NCBI RefSeq assembly: GCF_900104705.1
Contig: NZ_LT629734.1
Coordinates: forward strand, 2,294,001-2,358,000
DNA from: Agrococcus carbonis
GTDB taxonomy: Bacteria > Actinomycetota > Actinomycetes > Actinomycetales > Microbacteriaceae
Direction of reading: 5' to 3'
Length of the DNA stretch: 64,000 bases
The position numbers and the translations under genes are program-made. This document shows positions 25,417 to 34,093 of this stretch, piece after piece. The first letter of the stretch is position 1, and every line of letters begins with the position of its first letter. The notes below the pieces were generated by a model. That model searched no databases. It was not told the origin of the DNA and was given only the letters and a program-made list of their open reading frames with translations.

Positions 25417-26722
25417 CGGGCACCTCCGTGGCGTCCAGGGTCTGCGTGACGAGGAGCGGATCGATCGCGGGCGGCATGTCGACCACCGCGAACTCCGAGG
25501 TGTCGGTCGAGACGTTGCCGAGCGCCGCGAGCAGCAGCACGCGCGGGATCACGCCGAGCAGCCGGCCGTCCTCGCCGACGACGGCGATCGGCATGCCGCT
25601 CGTGATGGCGATCTCCGGCAGGTCGGACAGGCTCGTGTCGGGCGCGACGGTCGGCACCGAGGTGTCGACGAGCGAGCCGAGGTCGGCGACGCCGCGCTGG
25701 ATCGCGCGCAGCACGTCGCGGTCCTTCACGGCGCCGAGCACCTTGCGGCCCGTGCCCGTCACGAGCAGCCCGGAGATCTGCATGTCCCGCATGGTGCGGA
25801 GCGCGCCGCGCGGGCCGACGGTCACCGGCACGGCGGCGGCCGGCGGCTCCATGACGCTCGCTGCGGTCAGCACGCGCGTGCGGTCGACGTCCTGCACGAA
25901 CTGCGCGACGTAGTCGTTCGCGGGGTCGGTCAGGATCTCCTCCGGCGTGCCGATCTGCACGATGCGGCCGTCGCGCATGACGGCGATCCGGTCGCCGAGG
26001 AACATCGCCTCGTTGAGGTCGTGGGTGATGAAGACGATCGTCTTGCCGAGCTCGGCCTGCAGCTCGACGAGCTGCTCCTGCATCTCGCGGCGGATGAGGG
26101 GGTCGAGCGCGCTGAACGCCTCGTCCATGAGCAGCACCGGGGTGTCGGCGCAGAGCGCGCGGGCGATGCCGACGCGCTGCTGCATGCCGCCGGAGAGCTC
26201 GCTCGGGAGCCGCTGCTCCCAGCCCTCGAGCCCGACGCGGCGCACGACGTCGCGGGCGAGCTCGAGCCGGCGTGCGCGCTCGACGCCCTGGATCTCGAGG
26301 CCGTACGCGACGTTCTCGAGCACCGTGCGGTGGGGCAGCAGCGCGAAGTGCTGGAACACCATCGACACCTGCGAGCGCCGCACGGCGCGGAGCCGCTTGG
26401 GGTCGACGCCCGTGACGCGCTCGCCCTCGATCTCGACCGTGCCGCTCGTCGCGTCGAGCAGTCCGTTGAGCATGCGGATGAGCGTCGACTTTCCGGAGCC
26501 CGACAGGCCCATGACGACGAAGATCTCGCCGCGCCGCACCTCGAACGAGGCGTCGATGACGGCGGCGGTGCCGAGCTTCGCGACATCGTCGCGGCTCGCA
26601 CCGGAGGCCAGTCGGTCGGCGGCCTCTCTCGCGCGCCTGCCGAACACCTTGGTCAGATGCTCGACGCGCACGACGGTCTCGTCGACGGCCGGCCGCTCGC
26701 CGGTCGCGCGGGATTCGCTCAC
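25406..26722 (-). CDS. Glycine betaine/proline-type ABC transporter ATPase with tandem CBS domains
   Basis: 438 aa. ABC domain: Walker A GLSGSGKST, Q-loop FQHFALLPH, signature LSGGMQQR, Walker B VLLMDEAFSALDP, H-loop ITHDLNEA. Residues about 285-400 form two CBS repeats (MRDMQISGLLVTGTGRKVLGAVKDRDVL; GMPIAVVGEDGRLLGVIPRVLLLAAL). In OpuA the tandem CBS senses ionic strength and c-di-AMP, so direct control of uptake by osmotic state is inferred. GTG start at 26722 with AGGAGCGA upstream. First gene of the operon. Confidence 0.92.
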   Translation of the reverse strand: MSESRATGERPAVDETVVRVEHLTKVFGRRAREAADRLASGASRDDVAKLGTAAVIDASFEVRRGEIFVVMGLSGSGKSTLIRMLNGLLDATSGTVEIEGERVTGVDPKRLRAVRRSQVSMVFQHFALLPHRTVLENVAYGLEIQGVERARRLELARDVVRRVGLEGWEQRLPSELSGGMQQRVGIARALCADTPVLLMDEAFSALDPLIRREMQEQLVELQAELGKTIVFITHDLNEAMFLGDRIAVMRDGRIVQIGTPEEILTDPANDYVAQFVQDVDRTRVLTAASVMEPPAAAVPVTVGPRGALRTMRDMQISGLLVTGTGRKVLGAVKDRDVLRAIQRGVADLGSLVDTSVPTVAPDTSLSDLPEIAITSGMPIAVVGEDGRLLGVIPRVLLLAALGNVSTDTSEFAVVDMPPAIDPLLVTQTLDATEVPDAR

Positions 26723-27045
26723 GTTCGCTCCTGTCGCCCCGATCGGGGTCTCAGTCGTGGACGGGTGCAGCCGCGTGCGCGGTGATTCGTCTGCCGTTCT
26801 CGCACGAATCAGCTCGTTCGCGAAGCGGCACCATACGCTCGCCAGCGGCTGGGATGCCGGCGGTCGCGTCCGTTGGAAGCGGGCGGCCGGATATGGCGGC
26901 CCGCTCCTCTACGTAACCATGCGCTACAACGAGGAGTTGGGAGGTGGAAACCCGGTTTTCGCGAGAAATCAACGGATGCGACGGATCCTCAGGCGAGGAT
27001 CGTGATGGTTTCGTTATGGGTTGGGGGACAAGCAGCGGCGCAGGC
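26723..27045 (-). promoter_or_regulatory. Leader and promoter region of the betaine operon (323 nt without a gene)
   Basis: Read on the minus strand: TATGGT (26835-26830) is a possible -10. Between it and the start codon lie an 8-bp inverted repeat (TGATTCGT 26783-26790 with ACGAATCA 26804-26811) and a 12-nt palindrome CCCCGATCGGGG (26737-26748), just before the ribosome site. They could be an operator or leader hairpins. A 73-codon minus-strand frame at 26751-26972 lacks coding character. The right end holds the terminator-like hairpin of the exonuclease gene. Confidence 0.4.
26984..27001 (-). terminator. Short hairpin after the exonuclease gene
   Basis: GATCCTC and GAGGATC form a 7-bp stem with a 4-nt loop, 44 nt past the stop of the exonuclease gene; T-rich DNA follows on the minus strand. 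Confidence 0.45.
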
Positions 27046-27684
27046 TCACTGCCACCACGGGCGTTCGCGCTGCGCCGCGCGCCGCTGCGCGGCCAGCTCG
27101 GCGACCTGCTCGTGCCGCTCGCCGATCTCGTGGATGGCCGAGACGCACCGCTGCACGAGGGCGTCGATGTCGTCGCACTCGTGGCGGCGGGACGCCCCGA
27201 TCACGATCGCCGCGCACGCCTCGGCGTCGCCCGCCGCGTCGTGATGCCGGAAGTCGTCGAAGCCGGCCGCGAGCGCCGCGACCGGCAGCCGGTACGACTC
27301 GAGCGCGTAGGTCTTGCGCGCAATGCGCAGCGAGTCGGTCCAGCGCATGTCGGGCACCGGCAGCCGCGCGGCCTTCGCCGCGGCCCGCATGACGCCCTTG
27401 TCGAAGCCGGCGTTGTGCGCGACGTAGACGTCGTCGCCGCCGAACTCGAGGATCCGGCGCTGGGCCTCGGCCCAGTCGGGCGCGTCGAGCACGTCGATCG
27501 CCCGGATGCCGTGGATGCGGATGTTCCACTCCCAGAACTCGTCGTAGGGGGCGGGCGGTCGGATCAGCGTCGACCACCGATCCACGATGAGGCCGTCCCG
27601 GACCTTCACGAGACCCACCGCGCACGCGGACGCGGCGTTGCCGTTGGCGGTCTCGAAATCGATCGCGGTGAAGTCGAGTGCCAT
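27046..27684 (-). CDS. DnaQ-like 3'-5' exonuclease (DEDDh family)
   Basis: 212 aa, a single exonuclease domain. DEDDh residues: Asp and Glu in AIDFETANG (residues 7-15), Asp in VAHNAGFDKGVM (~88), His and Asp in HHDAAGDAEACA (~145-150). It has no polymerase or BRCT part, so it is a stand-alone DNA repair or proofreading exonuclease of the PolC-epsilon-like type found in many actinobacteria. ATG 27684 is chosen because GGGAGG lies 9 nt upstream; ATG 27693 directly abuts that site. Confidence 0.85.
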   Translation of the reverse strand: MALDFTAIDFETANGNAASACAVGLVKVRDGLIVDRWSTLIRPPAPYDEFWEWNIRIHGIRAIDVLDAPDWAEAQRRILEFGGDDVYVAHNAGFDKGVMRAAAKAARLPVPDMRWTDSLRIARKTYALESYRLPVAALAAGFDDFRHHDAAGDAEACAAIVIGASRRHECDDIDALVQRCVSAIHEIGERHEQVAELAAQRRAAQRERPWWQ

Positions 27685-27764
27685 GCCTGTCATCCTCCCA
27701 GGCCGCACCCACACCGCCCGCGAGCGCCGCGCATCCGCCCGCCGTCGTCTGCGAGCATTGGAGC

Positions 27765-28127
27765 ATGGCCAACCCCACGCTCGACGCCCTGCACGCCATC
27801 GACGCCGCCGACCACGCGGGTGCGTGGGCGGTCGTGCGCGAAGCAGAGCTCGTCGTGCCCGCGGTGGTCGAGAACCCGCGCGACCCCGGCTCCGGCCGCT
27901 TCCTCGTGCTGCCGCACAAGGACATGCAGCTCGTCGTCGCCTTCACCGCCACGTCGCGCATCGGCGGCTTCGCGACGCGCACGCGCCGCCACCTCAAGCT
28001 CACGGGCGCCGAGCTCGCCGCGGGCATCCCGGCCGGGCACGCGATCGTGCTCGACCCGGGCCACGACGACGGGCGCGTCTTCCTGCCCGAGGTGATCGCG
28101 GCCGACGCCGCGCCCGCGGACGACTAG
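27765..28127 (+). CDS. SseB-like N-terminal domain protein
   Basis: 120 aa. The pattern of an early LVVPAVVEN strand, FLVLPHKDMQLVVAFTATSRI and a later LAAGIPAGHAIVLDPG matches the SseB N-terminal domain, a small fold of unknown biochemical role (named for serine sensitivity in E. coli). No signal peptide. Its stop shares the tetranucleotide CTAG with the stop of the convergent lipoprotein gene. Family assignment is moderate. Confidence 0.65.
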   Translation: MANPTLDALHAIDAADHAGAWAVVREAELVVPAVVENPRDPGSGRFLVLPHKDMQLVVAFTATSRIGGFATRTRRHLKLTGAELAAGIPAGHAIVLDPGHDDGRVFLPEVIAADAAPADD

Positions 28128-28585
28128 CTGCAGGCGCCGACGCGCTCGGTGCGGTCGACGGCGCCGGAGACGGCCTCGAGGGCCGTGACCGTGCTGACCG
28201 CGGTCGTGTCGATGACGATCTCGGTCGCGGGGGAGCGGCCGTAGGAGATGAACGTCCAGACGTCCTCCTCCTGGGCCACCTCGAGCCAGTCGACGCCGCC
28301 GACCTCGATGCACCGCTGGGCCGAGGGGGCGGGCACGGGCATGCCGCAGCGCAGGGTCACCGCGCTCGGGTCGCCCCACGCCGCCGTGCCCTGCGCCGTG
28401 GTGTCGCGGCGCTCGAGCGCCTCGTTGCCCGTCTGCTCGCCGATCTGCTCCGGCAGCGTCAGCACGACGTGGGCGCAGCCGGGGTCGGAGGCCTCCTCGG
28501 CGGGCGGCAGCGACACCGCGCTCGCGCAGCCGCTGAGCACCAGCGCGGCGGCCGCAGCGGCGGCGAGGAGGAGGGGGCGGGGCAC
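28124..28585 (-). CDS. DUF3515-like lipoprotein
   Basis: 153 aa. Lipoprotein leader MPRPLLLAAAAAAALVLSGC with Cys at 20. The mature region has paired cysteines (DPGCAHV, LRCGMPVP, QRCIEVGGVDW, VGACS) and ends in a run TEIVIDTTAVSTVTALEAVSGAV, the layout of the actinobacterial DUF3515 family, which is often encoded next to thiL as here. Function unknown. It overlaps the convergent SseB-like gene by 4 nt. Confidence 0.75.
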   Translation of the reverse strand: MPRPLLLAAAAAAALVLSGCASAVSLPPAEEASDPGCAHVVLTLPEQIGEQTGNEALERRDTTAQGTAAWGDPSAVTLRCGMPVPAPSAQRCIEVGGVDWLEVAQEEDVWTFISYGRSPATEIVIDTTAVSTVTALEAVSGAVDRTERVGACS

Positions 28586-28605
28586 CTCACGAGCCTACCG
28601 GCGGC

Positions 28606-28611
28606 TACGGT
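28606..28611 (+). promoter_or_regulatory. -10 box TACGGT of thiL, leaderless arrangement
   Basis: TACGGT ends 7 nt before ATG 28619, so transcription should begin at or next to the start codon. No ribosome site is present. Confidence 0.5.
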
Positions 28612-28618
28612 GGCGCTC

Positions 28619-29677
28619 ATGGACGACGCCGCGCCCCACGATCCGACCCTCCACGAGGTGGGCGAGCTCGAGGCGCTGCGGCGCTTTCTGCCGCTGCTGC
28701 CCGCGGGCGACGCGACCGACGTCGGCCCGGGCGACGACGCCGCGGTCGTGCGCGCGGGCGACGGCCGCTTCGTCGTGACGACCGACACGATGCTCGAGGG
28801 CGCCGACTTCCGGCTCGGCTGGTCGACGTGGCACGACCTCGGCTGGAAGGCTGTCGCCACCAACCTCATCGACGTCGCCGCGATGGGCGCGCGGCCGACG
28901 TCGCTCGTCGTGGCGCTCGCAGTCGCGCCCTCGACGCGCGTCTCGGCCCTCGAGGGGTTCGCGCGCGGGCTCGCGGATGCGGTCGCGGCGATGGCGCCCG
29001 GCTGCGGCGTCGTCGGCGGCGACCTCGGCACCGCGCCGCACGCGACGGTCGCGGTCACCGCGTTCGGCGACCTCGAGGGGCGAGCGCCCGTGCTCCGCTC
29101 GGGCGCGAGGGCGACGGATGCGGTGTGGCTCGTCGGGCGGGTCGGCGCGGCCGCCGCGGGCCTCCGCCACCTCTTCGCGCAGGCCCAGGACGAGGCGGCG
29201 GTGCCGGTCGCCGCCGCCGTCGAGCGCCTGCGCGCCGGAGCCCGCGGCGCCGTCCTCGAGGCGCAGCTCGCGCCCGTGACGCCGATCGGGGCGGGCACCC
29301 TCCTCGCCGACCTCGGGGCGACCGCGATGCTCGACGTCTCCGACGGCCTCGCGCTCGACGCCGCCCGCGTCGCCCGCGCATCCGGGGTGCGGATCGCGCT
29401 CGAGCGCGCCGGCGTCGAGGCGGCGGCCGCAGACGTGCTCGCCGACGGGGCGGCGCCGGATGCGGCGCTCGAGGCGGCGCTGCACGGCGGGGAGGACCAC
29501 GCGCTGCTCGTGACGCTGCCCGACGGCGTGCGGCCGCCCGCCGAGCTCGCCGGCCACCGGGTGCACCGCATCGGCCGCGTCGAGCCGCTCGCCGCGGGTG
29601 ACGCGCCGGGCGTGACGCTCGACGGCGGCGCGGTCGAGCCGCGCGGCTGGGACCCGTATCGCGCGGTGGAGCTCTAG
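28619..29677 (+). CDS. thiL: Thiamine-monophosphate kinase
   Basis: 352 aa. ThiL motifs: VGPGDDAAVV (residues ~35-44, ATP/Mg site), TTDTMLEGADFRL, LIDVAAMGARP, GGDLG (~140) and MLDVSDGLALDAARVA (~240). It phosphorylates thiamine monophosphate to the diphosphate cofactor. Start ATG 28619 stands 7 nt after a -10 box, without Shine-Dalgarno. The end is short of the common Lys/Arg tail. Confidence 0.92.
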   Translation: MDDAAPHDPTLHEVGELEALRRFLPLLPAGDATDVGPGDDAAVVRAGDGRFVVTTDTMLEGADFRLGWSTWHDLGWKAVATNLIDVAAMGARPTSLVVALAVAPSTRVSALEGFARGLADAVAAMAPGCGVVGGDLGTAPHATVAVTAFGDLEGRAPVLRSGARATDAVWLVGRVGAAAAGLRHLFAQAQDEAAVPVAAAVERLRAGARGAVLEAQLAPVTPIGAGTLLADLGATAMLDVSDGLALDAARVARASGVRIALERAGVEAAAADVLADGAAPDAALEAALHGGEDHALLVTLPDGVRPPAELAGHRVHRIGRVEPLAAGDAPGVTLDGGAVEPRGWDPYRAVEL

Positions 29678-29685
29678 GGCGCTCC

Positions 29686-30264
29686 TCAGCCCCCGTGATC
29701 CGCGAACGAGCCGGTCGTCGTCAGGAAGTGCAGCGCCGTGTCGCCGTAGTCGCGCGTGCGCTCGAGCGCGAGGTCGCCGGGCGGCTCGAGCGGCCCCGCC
29801 TTGCGCGATCGCTCGACGACGACGGTCGCGGGATGCCGCAGCAGCGGCGCGAGGTCGACGAGCACGGCCGTGAGCGCCGCATCGGGCAGGTCGTACGGCG
29901 GGTCGACGAACACGAGGTCGAAGCTGCGCCCCGACCGCTGCAGGTACGACGAGACCGCCACCTGCTCGACGAGCGCGCGCGCCGCCCCCGCCTTCGCGAC
30001 CGTCTCGGCGTTGCGCGACGCGACCTTCGCGGCGGCGCGGTCGCGCTCGACGAGCACGACGGTCTCGGCGCCTCGGCTCGCCGCCTCGAGCCCGAGCGCC
30101 CCCGAGCCCGCGAAGAGGTCGAGCACCGTCGCGCCGTCGCACAGGCTGCGCGCGTCGAGTGCGCCGAAGAGCGCCTCCCGCACGCGCTCGGAGGTCGGCC
30201 GGGTGCCGCGCAGCGGCACGTGCAGCCGCGCTCCTCCCGCGAGGCCCCCGATGATGCGCGTCAT
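29686..30264 (-). CDS. rsmD: 16S rRNA (guanine(966)-N(2))-methyltransferase
   Basis: 192 aa. Starts MTRIIGGLAGG.RLHVP as in RsmD; RPTSERVREALFGAL, SAM-binding DLFAGSGALGLEAASRG (residues ~47-63) and the catalytic DPPYDLP (~125) are all present. Methylates G966 of 16S rRNA in the 30S subunit. It converges with thiL (8-nt gap), and its usual neighbours recG and coaD follow on the opposite strand. GGAGG stands about 15 nt before the ATG, rather far. Confidence 0.93.
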   Translation of the reverse strand: MTRIIGGLAGGARLHVPLRGTRPTSERVREALFGALDARSLCDGATVLDLFAGSGALGLEAASRGAETVVLVERDRAAAKVASRNAETVAKAGAARALVEQVAVSSYLQRSGRSFDLVFVDPPYDLPDAALTAVLVDLAPLLRHPATVVVERSRKAGPLEPPGDLALERTRDYGDTALHFLTTTGSFADHGG

Positions 30265-30391
30265 GCGGCTATCGTCGCACCTCCGCGCCACCCGACGCGA
30301 CGGGGGAGCGCGGTGAGCGCACCGCCCGCGGCCCGCGACCGCGCCTCCACAGCGCGGGCCCGGATGCGCCGCGCGCGTCGGCCGCGCCGCA

Positions 30392-30397
30392 TACGCT
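30392..30397 (+). promoter_or_regulatory. -10 box TACGCT of recG, leaderless arrangement
   Basis: TACGCT ends 6 nt before GTG 30404; no ribosome site lies between. Confidence 0.5.
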
Positions 30398-30403
30398 GGG
30401 CGG

Positions 30404-32635
30404 GTGGCGAAGCAGGAGCCGAGCGGCGGGGCCGCATCGCGGGGCGCGGCGCCCGGCGGCGCCGTGCCGAGCGGGTTCGACCGCCCCCTCGAGCGCGTGC
30501 TCGGGAAGGCGGCCGCGGGCAAGCTCGAGCGCGCCTTCGGGATGACGACGCTCCGCGACCTCGCGTGGCATCTGCCGCGGCGCTACGCGAAGCGCGGCGA
30601 GCTCACCGACCTCGCGAGCCTCGTGCCGGGCGAGCACGTGACGGTCGTCGCGAAGGTGCGCTCGGTCGAGACGCGCCAGCTGCAGCGCGACGCGAAGGGC
30701 CGTCGCCGCTCGCTCACGACCATCACGATCACCGACGGCACGTCGAGCCTCGACCTGGCGTTCTTCAACCAGGAGTTCCGCGGCACGCAGCTGCACCAGG
30801 GCGTCACGGCGCTCTTCTCCGGCACCGTCGGCGTCTACAAGGGCAAGCGGCAGCTCGCCCACCCCGACCTCGAGCTCTTCGACGAGGCCGAGGGCATCGA
30901 CGCCGAGGAGTGGGCGAACCAGCCGGTGCCGATCTACCCGGCGACCGCGAGCCTCGCGACGACGAAGATCCAGGCGCTCGTGGCGCAGGTGCTCGACGCG
31001 CTCGGCGACGTGCCCGATCCCGTGCCCGAGACGATCCGGCGCGAGCACGGGCTCCTGCCGCTCGCGGACGCGCTGCGCTCCGCCCACCAGCCGAAGACCG
31101 AGCAGGAGGCCTACCGCGCGCGCCACACGCTCGCGTGGCACGAGGCGTTCCTGCTGCAGACCTACCTGCTCGCGACGCGCGCGTGGTTCGACACCCTGCC
31201 CACCCAGCCGCGGCATCCGGGAGCCCTGCTCGAGCGCTTCGACGCCGCCCTCCCGTGGCAGCTCACCGACGACCAGCGCGCCGCCGGCGCGGCGATCGCC
31301 GCGGATCTCGCGAGCGGCACCGCGATGCACCGGCTCGTGCAGGGCGAGGTGGGCTCGGGCAAGACGGTGGTCGCGACGCGCGCGATGCTCACCGTCGCCG
31401 AGTCGGGCGGGCAGGCGGCGCTCCTCGCGCCGACCGAGGTGCTCGCCGTGCAGCACCTGCGCTCCATCACCCGCTCGCTCGGCCCCGATCTCGCCGCCGA
31501 GGTGCAGCCGACCCTGCTCACCGGCCAGATGCCGGCCGCCGACCGCCGCCGCGCCATGCTGCGCATCGCCGCCGGCCAGGCGCGCATCGTCGTCGGCACG
31601 CACGCGCTCCTGAGCGAGAAGACGTCGTTCGCCGAGCTCGCGCTCGTCGTCATCGACGAGCAGCACCGCTTCGGCGTCGCCCAGCGCGAGGCGCTGCGGG
31701 CGAAGGGCATCCACCCGCACACGCTCGTCCTCACCGCGACGCCCATCCCGCGCACGATCGCGATGACCGCGTTCGGCGACCTCGACGTCTCCACGATCCG
31801 CTCGCTCCCGGCGGGCCGCAGCCCCATCCAGACCTTCGTGGTCGACCGCGCCGCGCATCCGCAGCGCTTCGGGCGAGTCTGGCAGCGCATGCACGAGGAG
31901 GTCGAGGCGGGCCGCCAGGCGTTCGTCGTCTGCCCGGCGATCGCGCCCGGGCGGCTCGAGGGCATCGACCCGCGCGGCGACGAGGCGGCGGATGCGTCGG
32001 CCGACGCCGCAGAGGCCGCCCCCGTCGACGACGTCGAGACGACGCTCGCCCAGCTGCAGCGCGCCTCGGCCATCAGCGGGCACCGGATCGCGGCGCTCCA
32101 CGGCGGCATGACGACCGACGAGAAGGATGCGGTGATGCGCGAGTTCCGCGACCGCCGCATCGACGTGCTCGTCGCGACGACGGTCATCGAGGTGGGCGTC
32201 GACGTGCCGAACGCGACGATGATGGTCGTGCTCTCCGCAGATCGCTTCGGCGTCTCCCAGCTGCACCAGTTGCGCGGGCGCGTGGGCCGCGGCGAGCACG
32301 CGGGCCTGTGCATGCTCGTGACCGCCGCGGACGAGCTCGGCGAGGCCCGAGCGCGGCTCGACGCGGTCGCCGGCACGCTCGACGGCTTCGCGCTCGCCGA
32401 GGTCGACCTCGAGCAGCGCGGCGAGGGCGACGTGCTCGGCGCCGCGCAGTCGGGCGTGCGCAGCGGCCTGCGGGTGCTGCGCGTCGCGCGCGACGGCGCG
32501 ATCATCGACGCCGCCCGCGACGCCGCGGCCGCCGTCCTCGCCGAGGACCCGCTGCTCGAGCGGCACACGGCGCTGCGCCTCGCCGTCCACGGCCGCCTCG
32601 ACCCCGACGCGCGCGCCGCCCTCGTCACCGCCTGA
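30404..32635 (+). CDS. recG: ATP-dependent DNA helicase RecG
   Basis: 743 aa, within the usual range. N-terminal wedge domain (OB fold, residues ~60-150: YAKRGELTDLASLVPGEHVTV) binds branched DNA. Helicase motifs: I GEVGSGKTVVA (~322), Ia APTEVLAVQH, II DEQHRFGV, III TATPIPRT, then V VIEVGVDVPNA and VI QLRGRVGRG. An acidic/Ala insertion (DEAADASADAAEAAPVDD, ~525-542) in the linker of helicase domain 2 is common in actinobacterial RecG. It remodels stalled forks and Holliday junctions. GTG 30404 is set by the leaderless -10. Confidence 0.95.
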   Translation: MAKQEPSGGAASRGAAPGGAVPSGFDRPLERVLGKAAAGKLERAFGMTTLRDLAWHLPRRYAKRGELTDLASLVPGEHVTVVAKVRSVETRQLQRDAKGRRRSLTTITITDGTSSLDLAFFNQEFRGTQLHQGVTALFSGTVGVYKGKRQLAHPDLELFDEAEGIDAEEWANQPVPIYPATASLATTKIQALVAQVLDALGDVPDPVPETIRREHGLLPLADALRSAHQPKTEQEAYRARHTLAWHEAFLLQTYLLATRAWFDTLPTQPRHPGALLERFDAALPWQLTDDQRAAGAAIAADLASGTAMHRLVQGEVGSGKTVVATRAMLTVAESGGQAALLAPTEVLAVQHLRSITRSLGPDLAAEVQPTLLTGQMPAADRRRAMLRIAAGQARIVVGTHALLSEKTSFAELALVVIDEQHRFGVAQREALRAKGIHPHTLVLTATPIPRTIAMTAFGDLDVSTIRSLPAGRSPIQTFVVDRAAHPQRFGRVWQRMHEEVEAGRQAFVVCPAIAPGRLEGIDPRGDEAADASADAAEAAPVDDVETTLAQLQRASAISGHRIAALHGGMTTDEKDAVMREFRDRRIDVLVATTVIEVGVDVPNATMMVVLSADRFGVSQLHQLRGRVGRGEHAGLCMLVTAADELGEARARLDAVAGTLDGFALAEVDLEQRGEGDVLGAAQSGVRSGLRVLRVARDGAIIDAARDAAAAVLAEDPLLERHTALRLAVHGRLDPDARAALVTA

Positions 32636-32783
32636 CCCGCCTGCCCCGCCGCGCCTGCCCCGCCGTGCCCGCCCAGGACGCACCGCCCGCACCCCGCACT
32701 CCCACCGCGCCCAGCCCATCCGTCCGACCGCAGGAATCCTCGACTTCCCCCTCCCGTGGCCCAACCGCATCCCGCGCGTGACC

Positions 32784-32789
32784 TAGGCT
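32784..32789 (+). promoter_or_regulatory. -10 box TAGGCT of coaD, leaderless arrangement
   Basis: TAGGCT ends 6 nt before ATG 32796. The GGAGG between the box and the ATG could act as a ribosome site only if transcription began earlier. Confidence 0.5.
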
Positions 32790-32795
32790 GGAGGC

Positions 32796-33278
32796 ATGCC
32801 TCGCATCGCCGTCGTGCCCGGTTCGTTCGACCCCGTCACCCTGGGGCACCTCGATGTCGTGGAGCGTGCCGCGAAGCTCTTCGACGAGGTGCACGTCGTC
32901 GTCACGCACAACCCCGACAAGCAGGCGTTCCTCCCGGTCGTCGAGCGCGAGCAGCTCATTGAGCGGGCGATCGAGGAGGCCCGGATCGAGGGCGAGATCC
33001 GCATCGCCAACTGGTCGATGGGCCTGCTCGTCGACTACTGCCAGCAGGTGGGCGCGCAGGTGCTCGTCAAGGGGATCCGCACGTCGACCGACCTCGCCTA
33101 CGAGACCCCGATGTCCATCGTCAACCGCAACCTCGCGGGCGTCGAGACGATCTTCATGCTGCCCAACCCCGAGAACGCGCACGTCTCGTCGAGCCTCGTG
33201 CGCCAGGTGTCCGAGCTCGGCGGCGACGTGAGCCCCTACGTGCCGCGCGCCGTCGCCACCTTCCTGCAGCAGCGATGA
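32796..33278 (+). CDS. coaD: Phosphopantetheine adenylyltransferase
   Basis: 160 aa. [14 protein letters not shown] (residues 8-21, the T/HxGH nucleotidyltransferase motif), [14 protein letters not shown] (~88), and VSSSLVR near 130. It converts 4'-phosphopantetheine to dephospho-CoA, the fourth step of CoA synthesis. The 160 bases between recG and this gene carry no other feature than the -10 box. Its stop overlaps the start of cofE (ATGA). Confidence 0.96.
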   Translation: MPRIAVVPGSFDPVTLGHLDVVERAAKLFDEVHVVVTHNPDKQAFLPVVEREQLIERAIEEARIEGEIRIANWSMGLLVDYCQQVGAQVLVKGIRTSTDLAYETPMSIVNRNLAGVETIFMLPNPENAHVSSSLVRQVSELGGDVSPYVPRAVATFLQQR

Positions 33279-34093
33279 CCGAGCGCGAGCGCGGCGAGGC
33301 GGAGCGCGGTCCCGACCTCGAGCTCCGCGCGGTGCGCGGGATGGGCGAGATCCGGCCGGGCGACGACCTGCCTGCGCTCATCGGCGATGCGCTCGCCCCG
33401 CTCGGGCCCGCCGAGGGCGACATCGTGGTCGTGACGAGCAAGATCATCTCGAAGGCCGAGGGCCGCATCCGCCCCGCAGCCGAGCGCGAGCAGGCGATCG
33501 ACGACGAATCGGTGCGCCTCGTCGCGAGCCGCGAGCACCCGGGCGGCGTCACGCGCATCGTCGAGCACCGCACCGGGCTCGTGCTCGCCGCGGCCGGCGT
33601 CGACGCGTCGAACACCGACGAGGGCACGATCCTGCTGCTGCCCGAGGACTCGGATGCGTCGGCTCGCGCGATCGCCGCCGCGCTGCGGTCGCGCTTCGGG
33701 GTCGCCGTCGGCGTGGTCGTGAGCGACACCCTCGGGCGCGCGTGGCGGGTCGGGCAGACGGATGCGGCGATCGGCGCAGCGGGCGTGCGCGTGCTCGAGC
33801 CGCTCGCGGGCCAGGTCGACGCGAGCGGGCGGCCGCTCACGGTGACGGCGCCGGCGATCGCCGACGAGATCGCCGCGGCCGCCGACCTCGTCGCGGGCAA
33901 GGCCACCGGCGTGCCGGTCGTGCTCGTGCGCGGACTCGCGCGGCACGTGACGGGGCTCGACGAGCCCGGGGCGCGGCGGCTCGTGCGCCCCGCCGCCGAC
34001 GACATGTTCCGGCAGGGCGCCGACGAGGCATACCGCGCAGGGCTCGAGGCCGGCCGCCGCGAGGCGATGGCGACGACGGGGAGCGGCACGTGA
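33275..34093 (+). CDS. cofE: Coenzyme F420-0:L-glutamate ligase
   Basis: 272 aa. Adds glutamate to F420-0 with GTP. Motifs: [14 protein letters not shown] (residues ~50-63), [15 protein letters not shown] (~110) and [21 protein letters not shown] (~150), all family-defining. It has only the ligase domain; the C-terminal FMN nitroreductase-like domain of mycobacterial FbiB, which reduces dehydro-F420-0, is absent. Coupled to coaD and to the MoxR gene by 4-nt overlaps, and separated by about 5 kb from cofC and cofD. Confidence 0.93.
   Translation: MTERERGEAERGPDLELRAVRGMGEIRPGDDLPALIGDALAPLGPAEGDIVVVTSKIISKAEGRIRPAAEREQAIDDESVRLVASREHPGGVTRIVEHRTGLVLAAAGVDASNTDEGTILLLPEDSDASARAIAAALRSRFGVAVGVVVSDTLGRAWRVGQTDAAIGAAGVRVLEPLAGQVDASGRPLTVTAPAIADEIAAAADLVAGKATGVPVVLVRGLARHVTGLDEPGARRLVRPAADDMFRQGADEAYRAGLEAGRREAMATTGSGT

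Noticed and set aside
26751-26972. 73-codon minus-strand frame upstream of the betaine operon
   Set aside because: No ribosome site, no GC bias at third codon positions, and it overlaps the inverted repeats and likely promoter.
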